A stretch of 23,013 nucleotides of DNA from Pauljensenia sp902373545. GTDB lineage: Bacteria; Actinomycetota; Actinomycetes; Actinomycetales; Actinomycetaceae. A program made the position numbers and the translations under genes. The notes below the pieces were generated by a model. That model was not told the origin of the DNA, made no database searches, and saw only the letters and a program-made list of their open reading frames with translations. Positions 19,584 through 23,013 of this stretch are shown here, piece after piece (position 1 is the stretch's first letter; each line of letters starts with the position of its first letter). Location: positions 1-23,013 of the forward strand of contig NZ_JAPWAG010000033.1 in assembly GCF_041432775.1 (NCBI RefSeq). The letters are read 5' to 3'.

Positions 19584-20462
19584 GTGACTGTAGAAAACAC
19601 CCCTCTGTCCTCTCAGATCGAACGCAATATCGCCGATTTGCAGATGCTCGCGCACGCTGAGTTTCGCAAGCCGCCGTCGACGCGCATCATCGCGATCGCC
19701 AATCAGAAGGGCGGGGTCGGCAAGACAACCTCGGCCGTCAATCTCGCCGCAGGCCTCGCGCTGGGCGGTCTGTCGGTGCTTGTCATCGATGCCGACGCGC
19801 AGGGTAACGCCTCGAGCGCTCTCGGCGTCGAGCACCCCGCGGGAACACCGTCGACGTACGACGTGATGATCGGGGGAGCGGAGCTCGCGGACGTCCTACA
19901 GCCTTGCCCGGACATTGACGGCATTCTTGTGTGCCCTGCGACGATCGACCTGTCCGGCGCCGAAATTGAACTCGTGGACGTCCCGGACCGCGAGGCCCGC
20001 CTCAAGACTGCGCTTCGAGCGTACGTCTCGGAGCACCCCGAGATCGACGTAATCCTCATTGATTGCCCTCCGTCCCTCGGGCTCGTGACGCTCAACGTGA
20101 TGGTTGCTGCCGACGAGGTGTTGATTCCCATTCAGGCTGAGTACTACGCTCTCGAGGGCCTGAGCCAGCTGTGGAATACGGTCGAGCGTATCGGGGCGAG
20201 CATGAACCCCGGTCTGCGCGTCTCGGGCATGCTCCTGACCATGGCCGACAAGCGCACCCGCCTGTCTGAAGAGGTCGAATCCGAGGTGCGCGCGCACTTC
20301 CCGGATCACACATTCGACACGGTTATTCCACGCAGCGTCCGCATTTCCGAGGCCCCCAGCTACGCCCAGACCGTGATTACATACGACCCGCGAAACGTTG
20401 GTTCGATCGCCTATCGCAAGGCTGCGCTTGAACTGTGTGATCGGCTTGCCAATACACTGTAA
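19584..20462 (+). CDS. parA: Chromosome partitioning ATPase ParA
   Basis: A 292-residue ParA/Soj ATPase that binds DNA non-specifically and moves ParB–parS complexes apart. The deviant Walker A KGGVGKTT is at residues 42–49, then VLVIDADAQGNASSALG, and Walker B VILIDCPPSLG. The length is that of chromosomal ParA. The start is GTG with AGGAAGG upstream. The palindrome GTCACGTGAC, which shares the 8-bp core of parS, spans the start codon. It is followed by parS1 and parB. Confidence 0.96.
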   Translation: MTVENTPLSSQIERNIADLQMLAHAEFRKPPSTRIIAIANQKGGVGKTTSAVNLAAGLALGGLSVLVIDADAQGNASSALGVEHPAGTPSTYDVMIGGAELADVLQPCPDIDGILVCPATIDLSGAEIELVDVPDREARLKTALRAYVSEHPEIDVILIDCPPSLGLVTLNVMVAADEVLIPIQAEYYALEGLSQLWNTVERIGASMNPGLRVSGMLLTMADKRTRLSEEVESEVRAHFPDHTFDTVIPRSVRISEAPSYAQTVITYDPRNVGSIAYRKAALELCDRLANTL

Positions 20463-20467
20463 AACAA

Positions 20468-20483
20468 TGTTTCACGTGAAACA
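20468..20483. promoter_or_regulatory. parS: parS site 1
   Basis: TGTTTCACGTGAAACA, the canonical 16-bp ParB-binding palindrome, five bases after the parA stop. Symmetry extends to 20 bp (20466–20485). Confidence 0.97.
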
Positions 20484-20590
20484 TTGAATGTCGGCGGCGG
20501 TTTTCTGTAGCTAAGAACGTAATCACCACGACTCTTGACCAAAAGTTCAACAAAGTGATCAAAGCCGCTCATCAGCTGAGCGCAGGGCAT

Positions 20591-20606
20591 TGTTTCACGT
20601 GAAACA
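20591..20606. promoter_or_regulatory. parS: parS site 2
   Basis: TGTTTCACGTGAAACA again, 30 bp before the parB start. Symmetry extends to 22 bp (20588–20609). It could also affect parB expression. Confidence 0.97.
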
Positions 20607-20636
20607 ATGAACGAACGCAATTGAAGGAGTTATGCA

Positions 20637-21920
20637 ATGGCGGATGTAACACCGAAGTCTGAGGGCCGTAAGGGCGCCCGCAAGCATTCCGGCCTTGGCC
20701 GTGGACTTGGAGCTCTTATTCCCCAGGCGGGTGAACAGAAGTCTCCTGCTGCGCCCGTCGCTCCCGCGCGTCCGCTCGATGTGTTCTTCCCGGAGGGCCC
20801 GTCCGCCAAGGGTAGGGGAGGATCCGCAAAGGACCTTTTGCAGCCCAAGCGATCCACGGCCTCGGCGAAAAAGAAGCGCCCGACCATGCCTGGTCTGGAC
20901 ACAGCCGGCACCCGTCGCGCGGCCAAGCCTTCCGTCTCTATTGGTTCTGGGGTCAATGGCTCAGCTCCCAGCCCGAGCGGCCCTTCCGCCCGAGTCGGCG
21001 CCCCGGTGGTCACGCCAGCCCCTCCGGCTGCGGCGGATGTTTCACGTGAAACATCCGATGAGCATGAGCTTTTGCCGGTGCCCGGCGCGTCCTTCGCTGA
21101 AATTGCTATCGATCAGATCGTCCCCAACGCGAAGCAGCCTCGAGAGGTTTTCGATGAGGACGACCTGAAGGAGCTCGCCGCTTCCATCAAGGAGGTCGGC
21201 GTTCTTCAGCCCGTCGTCGTTCGTAGCATTCCCGCTGAGGGGCGCTCCGCGAAGCTCCAAGAGTTCATCGCTGAGAAGCCCGAGGCCCGCTACGAGCTGA
21301 TCATGGGTGAGCGCCGCCTGCGCGCTTCCGAGCTCGCCGGCGAAACCACGATTCCCGCGATCATCCGAGAGACCGACGATGGAGATCTGCTCCGCGACGC
21401 GCTCCTGGAAAACCTCCACAGGGCCCAACTCAACCCACTGGAGGAAGCGAGCGCATATCAGCAGCTCATGGCCGATTTTGGCGCGACTCAGGAAGAGCTC
21501 GCCAAGCGAATCGCGCGCTCACGCCCGCAGATCGCGAACACTCTGCGCCTACTCAAGCTGCCGCCAGTCGTTCAGAAGAAGGTGGCCGCACAGGTCATCA
21601 CCGCGGGCCACGCTCGCGCCCTTCTTTCCTTGGAAACGGCCGAAGACATGGAGCGGCTCGCCGAGCGTATCGTCGCGGAAGGACTCTCGGTGCGCACCAC
21701 CGAAGAGATCGTCCGCCTGGGCAAGGCGAAGGCCACTCCGCGTCCGCGCGCCCGTCAGCAGCGTCCGCTGTCGCAGCTGGGGGAGACCGTCGTGTCGGCC
21801 CTGTCCAATGCGTACGACACACGTGTGTCCATCACGGAGGGGCGCAAGAAGGGCCGAATCGTCATCGAATTCGCGGGAGCGGACGACCTCCAGCGAATCG
21901 CAGACCTCATTCTTCGCTGA
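20637..21920 (+). CDS. parB: Chromosome partitioning protein ParB
   Basis: A 427-residue CTP-dependent DNA clamp that loads at parS and spreads. The ParA-contact start LGRGLGALIP is at residues 20–29. A long Ala/Pro/Lys-rich linker follows (about 30–145). The CTPase domain has QPREVFDEDDLKELAASI, GERRLRA (224–230) and ENLHRAQLNPLEEA (258–271), then the helix-turn-helix region (TQEELAKRIARSRPQIANTL) and a C-terminal dimer domain. An in-gene parS site encodes part of the linker. The ATG has AAGGAG seven bases upstream. Confidence 0.97.
   Translation: MADVTPKSEGRKGARKHSGLGRGLGALIPQAGEQKSPAAPVAPARPLDVFFPEGPSAKGRGGSAKDLLQPKRSTASAKKKRPTMPGLDTAGTRRAAKPSVSIGSGVNGSAPSPSGPSARVGAPVVTPAPPAAADVSRETSDEHELLPVPGASFAEIAIDQIVPNAKQPREVFDEDDLKELAASIKEVGVLQPVVVRSIPAEGRSAKLQEFIAEKPEARYELIMGERRLRASELAGETTIPAIIRETDDGDLLRDALLENLHRAQLNPLEEASAYQQLMADFGATQEELAKRIARSRPQIANTLRLLKLPPVVQKKVAAQVITAGHARALLSLETAEDMERLAERIVAEGLSVRTTEEIVRLGKAKATPRPRARQQRPLSQLGETVVSALSNAYDTRVSITEGRKKGRIVIEFAGADDLQRIADLILR
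21038..21053. promoter_or_regulatory. parS: parS site 3, inside parB
   Basis: TGTTTCACGTGAAACA inside the parB linker, read as DVSRET (about residues 134–139). Symmetry extends to 22 bp (21035–21056). Confidence 0.97.
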
Positions 21921-22025
21921 GTTTGCTTCGTACGTCTTTCCGCAGATCAGAAGGAGTATGTTCCCAATCATACATTTTCCGTTCTAATCTGTGGCTGAAA
22001 CTACGTTTAAACTACTCTTAAAGGA

Positions 22026-22037
22026 TCCGACGTCGGA
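22026..22037. promoter_or_regulatory. 12-bp palindrome upstream of the HAD gene
   Basis: TCCGACGTCGGA, perfect, 29 bp before the ATG of the HAD gene and downstream of an AT-rich patch (about 22000–22022). Operator-like, but no partner is known. Confidence 0.45.
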
Positions 22038-22066
22038 CTCTCGCAGTACTAGAAGGAGCGAAAGGC

Positions 22067-22696
22067 ATGCACGCTCAAAGCAGTTCGCGCACCGTGCTTT
22101 TCGATGTCGGGGGCGTTCTCGTGGAATCACACCCCGATCCCGCCGTGATCGCCCGCATGTTCGGGGACGAGTCGCGCGGCCTCACAACGCTCGTTGACCA
22201 AGCCATGTGGACGCATCGCGGAGAATACGATGCGGGCTTGCCCGACCGTGACTTCTGGGATCGCATCGCAGGTGATTGCGGTCAACCCGAGCCGTCGCAT
22301 GAGCTTTTGAAGGCACTGGTCGAGCTCGACTCTTCGCGCATGGCCGAGGCAAACGAGCGCTCGCTGGCACTCGTTCGTTTGCTGCGCTACCAGGGCGTCC
22401 GCGTCGGTATTCTGTCCAACGCCCCATACCCGATCGCGAAGGCTATCCGCCGATCCGAGTGGGGGAGCCTCTTCGACTTTTTCGCGTTCTCCTGCGACTA
22501 CGGTATCTGCAAGCCCTCGCGCGGTATCTACAGGGACGTCCTGCACCGCCTGAACACGCCCGTTGAAGACGTTGCGTTCATTGACGATCGACGCGAGAAC
22601 GTGCGGGCTGCGGAACTCCTGGGCGTCCAGGGCATAGTCTGGGAGGGCGCCGACCAGGCCGAGGCCCGCCTTAAGGAACTCGGTTTCCTGTTCTGA
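22067..22696 (+). CDS. HAD-superfamily hydrolase (YihX-like)
   Basis: A 209-residue hydrolase-family protein. HAD motifs are visible: motif I LFDVGGVL with nucleophile Asp13, motif II ILSNA, motif III lysine in CKPSRGIY, and motif IV FIDDRREN. The second acid of motif I is Gly, as in the YihX branch (FDLGN), so the missing Asp is a family trait rather than damage. Members are often sugar-phosphate phosphatases; the substrate here is unknown. AAGGAG precedes the ATG. It follows parB by 146 bp in the same direction, and a hairpin ends it. Confidence 0.9.
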   Translation: MHAQSSSRTVLFDVGGVLVESHPDPAVIARMFGDESRGLTTLVDQAMWTHRGEYDAGLPDRDFWDRIAGDCGQPEPSHELLKALVELDSSRMAEANERSLALVRLLRYQGVRVGILSNAPYPIAKAIRRSEWGSLFDFFAFSCDYGICKPSRGIYRDVLHRLNTPVEDVAFIDDRRENVRAAELLGVQGIVWEGADQAEARLKELGFLF

Positions 22697-22750
22697 GTGG
22701 TCCTCTTTTCTCACGGGTCGTAGACGTGTCTGTGAGTACTGCCTGAGGGT

Positions 22751-22778
22751 CGGGTGCCGTCGGGCCCTACGGCACCCG
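22751..22778 (+). terminator. Hairpin terminator after the HAD gene
   Basis: CGGGTGCCGT and its exact complement flank an 8-base loop, 54 bp after the stop. No T run. It separates this gene from the promoter that follows. Confidence 0.65.
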
Positions 22779-22825
22779 CCACGCTGGCTGCTCGTGGTGT
22801 TGTGCCCGGCTGCACCAAGCAGTGC

Positions 22826-22831
22826 TATGCT
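22826..22831 (+). promoter_or_regulatory. Candidate extended -10 promoter near the window end
   Basis: TGC directly before TATGCT gives an extended -10 element. The -35 region is weak. Transcription would begin near 22838 and run out of the window. Confidence 0.5.
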
Positions 22832-22837
22832 GGCATC

Positions 22838-22949
22838 AGTAGGGGTCAAGAAGGCAGTCCACCCTATACGCCAAGCGCGTCGGACAGCCGGATCGCCCTA
22901 CGAGTGAGGACATTAGGCAGCCCCATCGGGCAGCCGGGATGTCCTCACT
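22838..22949 (+). ncRNA. Possible structured leader RNA
   Basis: About 110 bases after the candidate promoter, with an 11-bp perfect stem (22903–22913 with 22939–22949) around a 25-base centre, followed by T-rich TTTAT. CAGCC occurs three times (22885, 22918, 22931). I cannot assign it to a known riboswitch or ribosomal-protein leader. It may be an attenuator for a gene beyond the window. Confidence 0.4.
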
Positions 22950-23013
22950 TTATGTAGCCCGAATTCACCGATTGTGGGCGCCGAGTTTGGTCGGTGATAT
23001 AGCGTGTCCATCG
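22939..23013 (+). CDS. Possible start of a gene cut by the window end
   Basis: An open frame begins ATG at 22939 (MSSLYVARIHRLW…) and stays open for 25 codons to the window end. There is no good ribosome site, and the ATG lies inside the right arm of the leader stem. I do not recognise it; the true gene may start further on. Confidence 0.2.
   Translation, partial: MSSLYVARIHRLWAPSLVGDIACPS

Noticed and set aside
21958..21987. Nine-codon leader peptide (MFPIIHFPF) after AAGGAG downstream of parB
   Set aside because: The AAGGAG is only one base from the ATG, too close for normal initiation, and no attenuator follows.

Overview
The window is the chromosomal replication-origin region of a high-GC Gram-positive bacterium (Actinomycetota). 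The gene order DUF3566–gyrA–gyrB–(three extra genes)–dciA–recF–dnaN–dnaA | rpmH–rnpA–yidD–yidC–khpB–rsmG–parA–parB is the classic actinobacterial origin layout. Protein details (a DciA-type helicase loader, KhpB without a Jag-N domain, GTG starts, a short Pro/Ala-rich DnaA domain II) fit Actinomycetaceae such as Schaalia or Actinomyces. The genus is an inference; no rRNA is present to confirm it.

Layout. 1–1087 is non-coding and holds four copies of a 77-bp imperfect palindrome plus satellite modules. 1128–12334 is a leftward block: DUF3566 membrane protein, gyrase A and B, three paralogous membrane-anchored proteins with a C-terminal DUF4352/DUF5067-like domain, dciA, recF and dnaN. 12335–12744 (dnaN–dnaA gap) and 14185–14631 (dnaA–rpmH gap) both carry DnaA-box-like sequences, so the origin looks bipartite around dnaA. 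14632–18155 is the rightward rpmH–rsmG block, with overlapping or near-touching genes at several junctions. 18156–19583 is a second non-coding stretch with short tandem repeats and two inverted copies of the 77-bp element. 19584–21920 is parA–parB with three parS sites, one inside parB. A HAD-family hydrolase gene follows, then a probable promoter and structured leader that run off the window end.

How it works together. DnaA binds the two box clusters and opens the origin; DciA helps load the helicase; DnaN is the clamp; RecF handles gaps; gyrase relieves supercoils; ParA/ParB/parS segregates the new origins. RnpA, L34, YidC/YidD, KhpB and RsmG supply RNA processing, ribosome and membrane-protein insertion functions.

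The most unusual content is the repeat system. Six 77-bp palindromes with almost invariant arms, plus two other conserved modules, bracket the origin core on both sides. All copies have the same orientation relative to replication (and transcription) direction. I do not recognise this family.
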